Below are positions 34,931 to 45,155 of a DNA stretch of 64,000 nucleotides, piece after piece. Under the pieces are notes generated by a model that did not search any database, was not told the origin of the DNA, and saw only the letters and a list, made by a program, of their open reading frames with translations. The position numbers were made by a program, and so were the translations under genes. The stretch comes from Chaetomium olivaceum (lineage: Eukaryota > Ascomycota > Sordariomycetes > Sordariales > Chaetomiaceae). The stretch is taken from assembly GCA_039881045.1 (NCBI GenBank), contig JAYWVB010000049.1, positions 1-64,000 on the forward strand. The letters are read 5' to 3'. The stretch's first letter is position 1, and each line of letters begins with the position of its first letter.

Positions 34931-34935
34931 GGTCC

Positions 34936-35122
34936 TGTCGCAGTATAGGCATCTCTCGGTAAGCTCTTAAGAGCTTGGCATTCACCCTGAAAGCTTGGCA
35001 TGCAGGAAAAGGGGTTTTTCTTTTGTATTTAGTCCGCTCCTGAGAGCTACTCTCCTTTGTTCATAACTAGGGCACTTTTACCTCACGTTTTCCCACTATC
35101 AGGAGCTCCCTGCAGTGCAACA
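34936..35122 (+). repeat. 5' LTR of the copia element (187 bp)
   Basis: Matches 40796-40982 at every position I compared. It begins TG and ends CA. It contains a perfect 16-bp palindrome AAGCTCTTAAGAGCTT (34961-34976) and a nearby repeat of agcttggcat. A weak TATA-like gtatttag lies near 35027. Confidence 0.95.
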
Positions 35123-35139
35123 GTTATGAGCCCGGCGCT
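35123..35139 (+). other. Primer-binding site for initiator tRNA-Met (internal)
   Basis: Directly after the 5' LTR the sequence GTTATGAGCCCGGCGCT is complementary to the anticodon arm of eukaryotic initiator tRNA-Met (GGGCUCAUAAC, including the CAU anticodon, for the first 11 bases). This is the internal half-tRNA priming known for Drosophila copia rather than 3'-end priming. Confidence 0.7.
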
Positions 35140-35246
35140 CTAATTGCTCGCACGCAGCCACCAAGACACTGTTACGGAGCTCCGCTCTTCTCTTCTGTTA
35201 TATTTATTGTTGTTTCCCGGCTCTACGGCCTTCCACCACCGCAACC

Positions 35247-36827
35247 ATGGCATCCTCAGAGCTCCCGGCACCGAGGGCTCTCCTCAAGGATCGAAACACC
35301 TGGACCGACTGGTTCCTAGCTCTCAAGAGCCACGCAATTGAGCAGGACGTCTGGAGATACATCGATCCAGATGGCAAAACGACGGAACCCAGCGATCCAG
35401 AACCTCCCGAGCGCGCGTTAGCTGAGAAAACCGCCAAAGAAAACGCCGAGAGCGACTTCAAAGCTCTCACAGATGCTTGGAACGCTCTTCCCGCTGAACA
35501 GCAAGCCGGAAAAGCTCAGCCCATGAAGGCTCCTGTGACCGAGAGCGACATTCTGAAGGAGCACCAGCGCATGCAACTGGAATACTACACCCAGCTCTCC
35601 ATGGCCGAAAAAGCGAGAAGCAGGCGCGTCAAGATCAGGAACTGGATCGAGCGCACTGTAGATCCAAATCTCATGACCACAGTGAGATATCGGATGCTCG
35701 AGGGAGAGAAAACGAGCCTTCGAGAGCTCTTCACTCTGCTCAAAGAGATGATCGCGCCCAGCGAAGCCACGGAAAAACTCACAGCAGCCAGCGAGTACCG
35801 AGCTCTCCTGCAACGCGCAACCAAACGCGGCGTCAATCCAGAGACCTGGTACTGGGAATGGAAGCTCGCACTCTTCAAGGCGAGCGCGTTCAAGATTCCA
35901 GAGCTTGAGGGCATTCGCGGGCGCAAGGAATTCCTCGATGCAGTCATGGAAAGGATCGCACCCGACTGGGCAAGAGGGGAGCTTCAGGAACTCATCCGCT
36001 TCGAAGCTCTTGGTGGAAAAGAGCCGCCAACCCTCGACCAGTACGCTGTATGGCTCGGGCTCCTGATCCAGGAAAACAAGAGCAGGGAAGGCACTCCGTC
36101 TCCAGGGATTTTCGCGAGCGCGAGCTTGCGAGCGGCCGAACCAGGCAAGAATTCCGAAACTAACGCCAACGATGGAGCTGCCAAGACCCAAGGAGCCATT
36201 CAGCGCGGAGCGCGTGGAAAAATACAGCCTTGCCCTTGTCGACCTTCCGAAGCTCCTGGGCACCGATGGAAGCCCATCGAATGTGAAACTCTCAAAAAGG
36301 CATGGACCGGCAAAAGCTCCCCACGGGCAAAAGCTGGGAACGCACGGTGTGTGGAGATCCGAGAGCGGCTAAAGGACTCCAAGTTCGACGAACTACGCAA
36401 ATCACTCCAGGCGAAGTGGGGAGACCAGACGAGCGGTGAGCCAAAGAAAGGCGCATCCGGGGGCTCTCCTGCATTCCCAGGCTCCATCAACGCGAGTGTG
36501 ATCGACCCAGAGGTTATGCGGGAACTGGGGAGCTGGAACCTTGTGCTCTGTCGACACAGACCGATACGAAAGGGCACGTCACCCGCTCTCGAGCAGCACT
36601 CTGATCGACAACTGTGGAGCCGTCCACCTGGTCAACAACGAAGCGCTTCTGGTGGAAGGATCTTTCAAGCGTGTGAGCCACGGAGAAGTGTTGGCTGGCA
36701 CTGCGAGCTTCCCAATCAAGGGCAAAGGAAAGAGAATTATCAAGAACGCGCTCAATGGGCCACGCGGTTCTCAGACAGAGGACCTGATTCTGGAAGACGT
36801 AGCTCTGGTGGAAGGCTTCCACGTTAA
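35247..36827 (+). CDS. gag: Copia Gag (capsid and zinc-knuckle part)
   Basis: The frame starts at ATG 35247 (accATGG) and reads through a capsid-like helical region with the copia pattern of Trp and Leu spacing (TWTDWFLALKSHAIEQDVW near the start; helical block to about residue 280). A compact Cys/His cluster follows (CPC..GHRWKPIEC, about 36229-36285), a variant zinc knuckle that binds element RNA. Homology to Gag-Pol passes out of this frame near 36500-36570; the remaining codons to 36827 lie over the protease frame and are probably not used. Gag forms the virus-like particle in which reverse transcription occurs. The move to the Pol frame is +1, as in Ty1, but no Ty1-type slip site (CTTAGGC) is visible, so an indel is equally likely. 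Confidence 0.85.
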   Translation: MASSELPAPRALLKDRNTWTDWFLALKSHAIEQDVWRYIDPDGKTTEPSDPEPPERALAEKTAKENAESDFKALTDAWNALPAEQQAGKAQPMKAPVTESDILKEHQRMQLEYYTQLSMAEKARSRRVKIRNWIERTVDPNLMTTVRYRMLEGEKTSLRELFTLLKEMIAPSEATEKLTAASEYRALLQRATKRGVNPETWYWEWKLALFKASAFKIPELEGIRGRKEFLDAVMERIAPDWARGELQELIRFEALGGKEPPTLDQYAVWLGLLIQENKSREGTPSPGIFASASLRAAEPGKNSETNANDGAAKTQGAIQRGARGKIQPCPCRPSEAPGHRWKPIECETLKKAWTGKSSPRAKAGNARCVEIRERLKDSKFDELRKSLQAKWGDQTSGEPKKGASGGSPAFPGSINASVIDPEVMRELGSWNLVLCRHRPIRKGTSPALEQHSDRQLWSRPPGQQRSASGGRIFQACEPRRSVGWHCELPNQGQRKENYQERAQWATRFSDRGPDSGRRSSGGRLPR

Positions 36828-39800
36828 TATCGTTTCGGAAGCTCTGCTGCGAAAAGCTGGGGTGTGGTACTGTGGGCTTGACTGCTCTCTGCGGTATGGA
36901 ACAGACATCGCCACCAGCATCAAACTTGCACAGCTCGAGAGCCGCCATAATCTCGCTTTCCTCGAATATAAGCCTCTTTCCTCCTGCTCCCAGGTCCCTG
37001 TGAGCCTCGCTGGCATTGTGATGGTTGAAACAACATTGAAAAACGCACTGCGGCGCTTGCGGCACTCAAGGAGCAAAGCTGCAAAGCGTCCAAGAGAAGA
37101 TTCGGAGGAGCTCTGGCACAAAAGAGCTGGCCACCTCGGGCCAGAAGCCCTCCAACACCTCGTCTGCAACGCGCGGAACGTCAGAATCCTTGGAACAGCG
37201 CGGGTTAAGTGCGAGAGCTGCGCTCGAGCACACGCTACCAGGGTAGTCTCGAAGATTACTTCAGAAAACCGCTCGAAGCGGCCCTTTTGGAGGATCTGTT
37301 GGGATCTTTTCGAATTTCCCCGAGCTCTTGACGGCTCCGTTTACCTGCTCGTAATTAAAGACGAGTATAGTGGAAAGCTCTGGGGCTTCCCTCTTCCAAA
37401 CAAAACAGGCACAGAGATCTTTGCTCAGCTCCACCAATTTGAGAGCTGGGTAAGGAGACAATTCGGCCTTTCAATATGCAAGATCAGGCAAGACAGAGAG
37501 CCTGGGGCGATCGCAATCAGGGGATATACAGCGTTTCAGCGCTGGGCGCGCGAGGTGGGCATTGATATTGAACCCACGCCCTCCAACACGCACGAACCCA
37601 ACGGAGCGATCGAGAGAGCTGGGCGAGAGGTGATAAACAAAGCCCTTGCGATGCAGCTCTCAGCGAATCTCCCGGAGGAGCTGTGGTGTGAGACTACAAG
37701 AGCCGCTATCCACCTATACGACATCAGCCCCAGCAAAGCCAATGACTTTCAGAGCCCGAATGAGGTGCTCTTGACCTGGTTCTCCCAGTATTTCCGATTC
37801 TGGAGCCCAGGATTCATTAGCTCCCTGACTGACGATCTGCGCCCTGACTGGAGCAATATCTTTGCATATGGCTGTAGAGCCTACCCGTTGGAAAAGGAAA
37901 GGGAAGCCGACGAGGAACGCAGGGGGTATAAAGTTCGCCCAAGAGCTCACATCGGATATCTAGTCGGATACGAAGCTTCCAACGTCTTCCGTATCTGGAT
38001 TCCCGAGCTCAGGCGGGTTATCATCACGCGCAACGTAACCTTTGACGAGGAAACGTTTTATCGGAAGGACGAGGAGCTGGAGAATCTGCCGCAGGCGATT
38101 ACGAGCAGGGTGGCAGACCTCCTCGAGCCGGAAGATGAGGGCCAGGACGCTGGCCCAGAGATGAGGGCGCTGCAAACGCTGCAAGCGCTGGCGAACGATG
38201 AACCCGTGAGAGACTCCATCACAGTCGCGTGGCCGCCACCGGCTCTTGAAGAGCGACCGGGTCAAGACTCGGGGGTGGGGGCGCTCTCAGAAGCTTCCAA
38301 GGACGACAGGAATATTCTAGAGGAAGCGCTTGGTGGACTCTTGACCCCAGAACAGTCCCCAGAACCAGATCTCCCCGCAGAGAGCTCGCACAGGGTGGGA
38401 GATGGGGATGCTCCTGAAGAAGGGAGCAGGGTATTGGAGCATGAAGAGCTCCGACATGAAGCCTCGAGCGAGCCAGGAAGTATTGGCGAAGCTAGAGATG
38501 AGGCTGAACTCCGTGAACAGGAGCCAGCCGCTGAAGCCTCTGCATCTGCAGAGCAGCCAGAACAGCCAGAACGAACAGGATCAAGCTCTCGAAGACCAAG
38601 AATCGACTATGGACCTCCAACAAGGAGAAGCGAGAGAGCTCGGAAGTCGAATCCTAAGTACGTTCAAGCGACCTGGCCGGAAATTGGTCTGGAGAGCCAC
38701 GCATGGCGACTGTTTCGAGAGACTTTCCTGCCTGATCAACAGGACCAGCTCTCGGAGAGAGACCAATACAGAACACTGCACGCGGTTTTCGCCGCTGCAG
38801 TACGCCAAGGAGCTGCCCAGGAGGAGCGTGTGGAGGATTTCGTCAAAGTTCCAAAGCGCTGGCGAGACCTCCACAACCACCCGAAGGGACAAGAGTTCAA
38901 GGAAGCGGCTCGCGAGGAAATTGACAAGCTTGTGAGCCGGAAAACGTGGGAGGTCATCCCACGAGAGCACTCCACGGAACGCCCATTACCCCTGAAGTGG
39001 GTGTTTACGTACAAATTCGACCAAGACGGGCGCCTCAAGAAGTGCAAGTCACGTATTTGCGTGCGCGGCGATATGCAAGAGACCAGCTCTTTGGAAAGCA
39101 CTTACGCTGCAACGCTCGCAGCGCGTTCGTTCCGCCTTATGATGGCTTTGGCAGCTCATTTCGACCTGGAAATCAAGCAATTTGACGTTGTGCAGGCATT
39201 CCTCAACGTTAAGAGGGAGGATGGAAAGCCAGTGTTTTGCGAGCTCCCTGAGGGATTCAAGCAGCCAGGGAAGTGCGTGAAACTGATTACGGCGCTCTAA
39301 CGGCTTGAGAGATTCGCCGCTCCTGTGGTATCGCCACTTCTCTAAAACGCTCGAGAGTCTGGGAATGGCGCCATCTGGCGAAGAGCCCTGCCTGTTCATG
39401 AGCAAAGACAAGCGAGTAATCGTGGTCTTCTACGTTGACGATATCTTGGTCCTGTACCACAAAAACAACTTGGCAGCTGCCGAGCTTGTGATGGAAGGGA
39501 TTAGGAAGGCGTACGAGGTCCACGAGCAGGGCGATGCAGCCTGGTTCCTTGGGATCAGGATTCTCAGAGACCGGAGAGCTCGAAAGATCTGGCTCGCCCA
39601 CGACCAGTATATCGAGAAGATCGCCAAACGCTTCGGCCTCGCAGGAGGGAGCCCCCCACCAGTGCCTCTCGGAACAGAGGAGCTGAGGAAGTTTGAAGGA
39701 CAGGCGACCAAGGAAGAGATCAAGGCATTTCAGGAGCTTGTGGGCTCGATACTGTATAGTGCTATCATGATCAGACCCGACGTGGCGTTCGCCGCTGCAA

Positions 39801-40441
39801 AGCTATCCCAGTTCCTAACAAACCCAGCTCCTGAGCACTTGGCTACGGCGAAACAGGTGATCCGTTACCTGTATGGAACCCGGCTCCTGGCGATTCAGTA
39901 CGGTGGAGAGCTTGTGGCACAGGTCCTTGCTATCGCGTCGGATGCTTCCTTCGCCGATGACCCAGACACGCGCCGCTCCTCACAAGGATATGTTATCTCC
40001 CTGTTTGGTGGCCTCATTGCATGGAAAGCTACGCGCCAGAGCTCTGTAACAACCTCTTCAACAGAAGCCGAGCTCCATGCGCTGGCAAACACAGGAAAAG
40101 AGACGATGGCGCTGCAGAGGCTGTTCAAGGATATCGCTTTCGAGCTCTCAGAGCCATGGACCATCTTTTGCGATAACCAACAAACGATTCGGCTCGTTAT
40201 TGCAGAGGGAGAGCGGGTAAATACCCGGCTCCGCCACGTCGAAATCCACAATATGTGGCTCCGCCAGGAGAGGGCGCGCGGAACGTTTGAAGTGGTTTAC
40301 TTACCTACTGGTCAAATGCCAGCTGACGGGCTAACCAAGCAGCTCTCTCGCCAAAAGTTTGAGCATTTCAGAGCTCTCTTAAACTTGCAGAGCGTTTACG
40401 AGTTGGTCAGGGTCGATGTGGCAGGCGGGCAAAAGAATTGA
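36541..40441 (+). CDS. pol: Copia Pol: protease, integrase, RT, RNase H (one frame break)
   Basis: The frame is open from 36373 and Pol homology starts near 36530. A protease-like segment (STLIDNCGAVHLVNN) is followed by the GAG-pre-integrase HHCC zinc site (LWHKRAGHLG...CESCARAH), then an integrase core with its acidic residues (WDLFEFP, KIRQDREPG, NGAIERAGR). A low-complexity acidic linker precedes reverse transcriptase (PLKWVFTYKFDQDG, IKQFDVVQAFLN). At 39298-39300 a TAA interrupts the usual ALYGL..SP..W motif; it arises from one extra A, and the reading continues in frame 2 with the catalytic YVDDILVL (39432-39455), then RNase H (TSSTEAELHALA, FCDNQQTI, GQMPADGLTKQL) to the stop at 40441. 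The proteins copy element RNA and insert the DNA. As sequenced, the element could not make full Pol. Confidence 0.9.
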
Positions 40442-40498
40442 AATTGGGGAGCTCCCAGCGAGGAAGGGGAGCTGGGAACCTCCTCATCCGCGAGGAAC

Positions 40499-40545
40499 GG
40501 CATTGTTGTTGTTGTTTTTGTTGTTGTTGTGGTGGTGGTTCTGGC
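40499..40545 (+). repeat. GTT/GGT microsatellite in the copia 3' region
   Basis: A run of TTG/GTT triplets passing into GGT triplets, just after the pol stop and before the 3' LTR. Confidence 0.8.
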
Positions 40546-40784
40546 GGCCTCTCTCGATTGTTTGGAAGCTGGCGAAAGTCAGTAAAACTGGGGAAAAGAA
40601 AGAGGTTTATATACTGGGAGCTTCGATTTCTGGAATCCTGCACTCTGATTGGTCGGAATTCGCTCCCAGAACTTCTTTCGACCACGCGTTTCTGAACGCG
40701 AACAACCCACGAAACCTCAATTCCACGATTTTGAACTGGCGATATCTACAGTTGAGCCGCCCGCGCGAGCGCGCGCGCGCCCCA

Positions 40785-40795
40785 ACTGGGGGGTG
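40785..40795 (+). other. Possible polypurine tract
   Basis: The bases directly before the 3' LTR (ctggggggtg) form a short G-rich run at the place where plus-strand priming occurs. It follows a GC-alternating block (gcgcgcgcgc, about 40768-40780). The tract is short, so the call rests mainly on position. Confidence 0.4.
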
Positions 40796-40982
40796 TGTCG
40801 CAGTATAGGCATCTCTCGGTAAGCTCTTAAGAGCTTGGCATTCACCCTGAAAGCTTGGCATGCAGGAAAAGGGGTTTTTCTTTTGTATTTAGTCCGCTCC
40901 TGAGAGCTACTCTCCTTTGTTCATAACTAGGGCACTTTTACCTCACGTTTTCCCACTATCAGGAGCTCCCTGCAGTGCAACA
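40796..40982 (+). repeat. 3' LTR of the copia element (187 bp)
   Basis: Identical by eye to 34936-35122, including the 16-bp palindrome (40821-40836). It is followed directly by the GGTCC target duplicate at 40983-40987. Confidence 0.95.
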
Positions 40983-40987
40983 GGTCC

Positions 40988-41617
40988 GTCTCAAGATGAT
41001 CGATCATGCGGGGCAGCCGGAAGCTACCTTACCTAATTTCAATTCATCCACGATCCACCAGATCACAAAAAGGAATCAAGGAGGGATTTCGGGCAATGAT
41101 GGATTATCCTCGTTTACCCAACCTCCCAACCCAACCTTATGCAGGTTGGCTCAGCCACTGGCCCTTCGTGCAGTCGAGGGCATCGGGAGGCCTTGGTGGA
41201 GCGGCCGCCTGCGGGCCTTGCCGCCGACTTTGCCGCCGTTTGTGCCACTGAAGACGTCTTGCAGGGGTAAAAAGCAGGGTAAATCTTGAGGCAGCCAGGG
41301 GCTGGTCGGGCTGCCCATTTTCTGGCCCGCCATTGGCATTCCTAGGCGTTTTCGGGCGTTTTCATTGATTCAAGACAAGGCTGACGCGAGGAGCAGCGGC
41401 ACGCACACATTGCCTGAAACCCTTCTGTTTCCTCTTGTGCGAAGATAAATCAGTCCCGGAATCCTTCCGCACTGCAGCAATCCATTATTATTTTGTCCTT
41501 TCCGTCTGGTAAACACCCCAGCCTGCTACCACCAGCTTCAATTTTTCAAAAAAAGATACTTGTTTGAGCTTTTTCTCCGAGACCTTTCTTAGGTAATTAC
41601 TTCAACCTTAGAAAGCC
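40988..41617. other. Promoter and leader of the HeLo-AAA gene
   Basis: About 630 bp with no gene. The last 100 bases are T-rich (tttttcaaaaaaagatacttg) before an ATG in good context (aaagccATGG). The retrotransposon lies about 635 bp upstream of the start codon and may affect transcription. Confidence 0.45.
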
Positions 41618-44600
41618 ATGGAGCCTGTTGGTCTCAGCATTGGTGTCTTGGGTCTCGCCGGGCTCTTCACTAGCTGCATCGACTGTTTCAATCTCGTTCA
41701 GCGAGGACGCTACCTCGGACGCGACTATTTAATTCTCGAGACAAAATATTCAAACCAACGACTGCGCCTTTTGACCTGGGGTCAAGCATGCGGGCTGACA
41801 AGACCCAGCGATCCCGAGTCTGATGATTCAGGAGGACCAAGATGGGATGAGAACGTTCATTCCGCCGTTTCCGAGACTCTCCACCGGATTCGTTCATTAT
41901 TTCAAGACCACCGCGCACTGCGACGGCGGTATGGGCTCACGGTGGATGAGTCGAGCATTGACGGCAGTTTGCCGGCGCCGTCGAGACTGAGGAGTATGAC
42001 CTCAAGATTCCGCGCTACAACTTTTGCTGTGGCAGACTTGACACAGTCCGCTTTGACAACGTCGCCGCGGGTATTCGTGCCCAAGCGCCGCAGCTTCCCC
42101 TCCGCTGTGCGTTGGGCTGTCGACGATAACCGCAAGTTTTCCGAGCTGGTACAGCATCTCAAAGACTTCATCGACGACCTCGAGGCCTTGACTGCCGACC
42201 TGCATGCGCGCCAACGCCAACGAGATCTGATCGAAGTCGAAGTGGGGAGTATATCGGATTTGTCCGAACTTGAAACGATGGAAGAGGCTCGTATGGGTGC
42301 TATCGACGCAGTCGCCGACGCCGCGAGTTTACGGCTATGCCAGATACACAATCTTGACATCCAGCTCGATTTGACTGAACCCCTTCCCTGGTATGACAGC
42401 ACGGCCATGGCCGACTCTGCTCCAGCCCAGACGCCCCAAACACCGCAGACGCCACACACACCCAAACTCCTGGAACGGAGGATTCTGAATGGGACATGGT
42501 CGAACCGAGCGTCGCCCCAGAAACAGACCCATTAGAGATGTACTACCAAGTGCTCCATCGGGTCGTATGTGACGCCCAACCAACCATGATCTTCCTTGAC
42601 GTACCGAACTATTTCCACGAGAACCGGCGAGAACCAGATCGCCAATGGCTCGTCATCGATGCGGATGCTCCGCTCCGCGATCCCGCCCCTCTGCATCTCG
42701 CTGGACAGCGACCGTTGCCGAACCTCGAAGCCTATTTGAATCAAAACACGCATCTATCTTTCTTGGTGATTCGGGAATACAAGTGTCTTCATGAAACAGA
42801 GCGCCGCCCTTGTCAGCCCGAGTCGACCCAGACCTGCATTCGGCTCACCTCGGACCTCCTGTGTGCGACTCTGAACTCCTGGCGCCTTGCGGCACGGCCT
42901 CCTAACTTCCACCGCGATATGGAGCTCAGCCCCCCGTACACCTGGTTTTATCACAATCGCAAACTGCTCACCGACCCTCTTAGTTTGGTTGGGCCACGCC
43001 CTTTGAACCGACCCTTAGCTGTGGCAGAAACGCTTTTGGAATACATCAAGGCCTGCATGGAGAACCTGTACCGCGGACTAGACGACTCTCTTGATGGCAA
43101 CGGGCGCGTTTCATGGGCCCATCTCCCGCTAATATTTGTAAGCTTCCCCTAGTTCATGACCCCCAATGGTGTCCACACACTTACTCTGGTTTCACGGCGT
43201 AGCGGCCCGGCGATATAGTGGTCCAACGGCTTCCAGAGGGAGATGATGACTTCCGGGCCTTCGAGCAGACTGGCCCTCCACGTGTCAGTTTCGCTGATGA
43301 CGATGCGTTAGCGGAAGTTCTCGAAGTCCCGGTCGCTCGTGTTTTCTCTGCCGATAACAGGCGTCCGTTACTACTAGAGCCACACGTTCTCCGCATACGG
43401 CGCTCTCTGTTTGAGAGCGATGAGGAAGTGGCGCTGCTCTCTGCACTTCCAATTGTTCCCCTGCATCTCGCTCACGACTGCGACGAGGGCTACCTCGTAA
43501 GCAGGGGTAGAAAAGCTTTCGAGATGACGCGAGGTTTGAGTTTGGTGGTGTACCAAGATCAAGATTCCGATCCTGTACGTGCTGTTTGACTGTTCTTAAC
43601 TGGTAACTATGTTAATTCGGATACTGACATGACAACAGCTGAATGGAGAATACATCATCGACGCGCCCCTGTTTGAAAAGCAGCACAATGGACCTCGCAA
43701 GACCATAACGCTCAGAAAAGAGGGCGACGCCCAGCCTGAAGGCCGAGATGACTTACTCGACGACTTCGATAGGGTCGCCCCGCCGCAGCCGAATGAGCCG
43801 GCAGAGGCGAACCCCGAAACCGCCTCCTTGAGTGAATTGCGGACCTACATGTGCATGCCGCATATCCTGCCGGATTCAACATGCGCCATCATGTTTGGAA
43901 GCGGCTTCTGGTCCGAAATATTGAGTACGAATCACATGTCCACACCAATGTCGATGATGCTCAGGCCAAAGTGGACAACATGCTGGTTTCGGACGACCTT
44001 AAGGAGTCGATGAGGAAGATCCTAGGGCCTATGGAGTTGAAACCCAGCTGGCGGTGGCACCGTCGCCGTCAACTCGCCGGCGGCAAGAAGCCCTTAGCAA
44101 GGATCACGATCGCTCTTCAGGGGGACCACATCGAGTCCGCCGCCAGGGTGGCCTCACGCATGACGCAAAGGCCACTCTACCGAATCCGAATCTCGGGGCC
44201 AGACAAAGACCTCGACAAGATCTTCGAAAAAGCCAAGACCCTCAACGCCGACTGGGGTTGCATCTTCCTGATCGAGGACATGATCGAAGCGTACACCTCG
44301 CACAATCAAGCCTCATCCCGCATCAACCTTGTCCTGCTCCCAATTCTCCGTTTTCTCGACAGTTTCAACGGCATCACTATCTTTCTCCTGGCATCCGAAG
44401 ACGCCAAGACAGACTCCCTCAAATACGTCGAGCCCCGGATCAAGCAGCGGCTGTGTAGCAGCTTCAACATCGGCAACGAGGACGTCCCCGAGCACACTCG
44501 CGAGCAGCTCTGGAAGGAGTGTATGATCAGCCGGCTGGGCTCAACGGACGGGTTTCTCGCCGGCGACACGCCGCAGAAGCTCAAGGAGCTCGCCAAGTTC

Positions 44601-44747
44601 AACCTGACGTGGGACGCCATCAGCTCCACGATCTATGCCGTCCTGCCCAAAGGCATTGCGCCCGATGCGGTCAACTGGGAGCTTATATGCGAGCTGGCTG
44701 AACAGCAGCAGAAGTTCAAGAACCCCGACCTGAACGATCTTTGGTGA
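41618..44747 (+). CDS. HeLo-domain protein with degenerate AAA+ module (frameshifted)
   Basis: Starts at ATG 41618. The N-terminus (GLSIGVLGLAGLFTSCIDCF, then YLGRDYLILETKYSNQRLRL and TWGQA) is a HeLo domain (prion-inhibition and propagation), the membrane-active cell-death module of HET-S-type proteins. After a TP-rich linker the reading moves to frame 1 near 42465 (one base) and runs to 43137. Introns 43138-43202 (gtaagc...gtag) and 43575-43638 (gtacgt...acag) give RPGDIVVQRLPEG and the pre-AAA region found in fungal AAA+ ATPases. A second one-base shift lies near 43846. The C-terminal AAA-like module keeps RPLYRIRIS, a Walker B-like CIFLIEDMI and LPILRFLDSFNGITIFLLAS. Where GPPGTGKT should be there is ALQGDHIESAA, so Walker A is not recognisable. 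It is probably a membrane- or cell-death-linked protein; ATPase activity is doubtful. Confidence 0.75.
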
Positions 44748-45155
44748 GCGGCAACGAATACGGGTGCTTTCAAACTGGGTCGTGCGTGTTTAAGGGGTTA
44801 ACTGGTATGGACGACATTCACACTTCTGCACAAACCCTCATCGCTACCATCTTACGTTTGGAGTTTGCCGCTGTCATCCAGGTAGTCATATAGGTTTGGA
44901 TGGTGGTAATACTTACCGGGCTGGGGGAATCCAAGCATTGTAAGACTGGAGCGACATAGTTTAGTTTGTGGCAAAAAGAGGAGATCATGGTCGGATCTGA
45001 TGCAAGACTGACCGGACCGGTGCACTGTGGTTTGGCAGTTACGGCACGTTTTCATGCAGAGCAAGTAAACAAAGTCAAAACATATAGACTATTACTTGGA
45101 GCCGGTGTGAATGTCAAAGTACGGCCGTTCACCAAAGCTCGACGTTTTCTACCAG
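44748..45155. other. Intergenic, no gene seen
   Basis: About 400 bp between the 3' ends of convergent genes. No recognisable frame or RNA. Confidence 0.5.

Larger units (their letters stand above)
34936..40982 (+). mobile_element. Complete Ty1/copia LTR retrotransposon, 6047 bp
   Basis: The element starts TGTCGCAG and ends GTGCAACA, with two 187-bp LTRs that are identical by eye. A 5-bp target duplication GGTCC flanks it on both sides (34931-34935 and 40983-40987). Inside, in order, are a tRNA-primer site, Gag, protease, integrase, reverse transcriptase and RNase H; integrase before reverse transcriptase is the copia order. The coding part is interrupted by two frame changes (near 36530 and at 39299). 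No C-to-T rich decay is apparent, so the copy shows no sign of RIP. Identical LTRs and an intact target duplication indicate a young insertion. It sits between the broken RING-tailed gene and the HeLo-AAA gene and does not split a recognisable frame. Confidence 0.95.
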
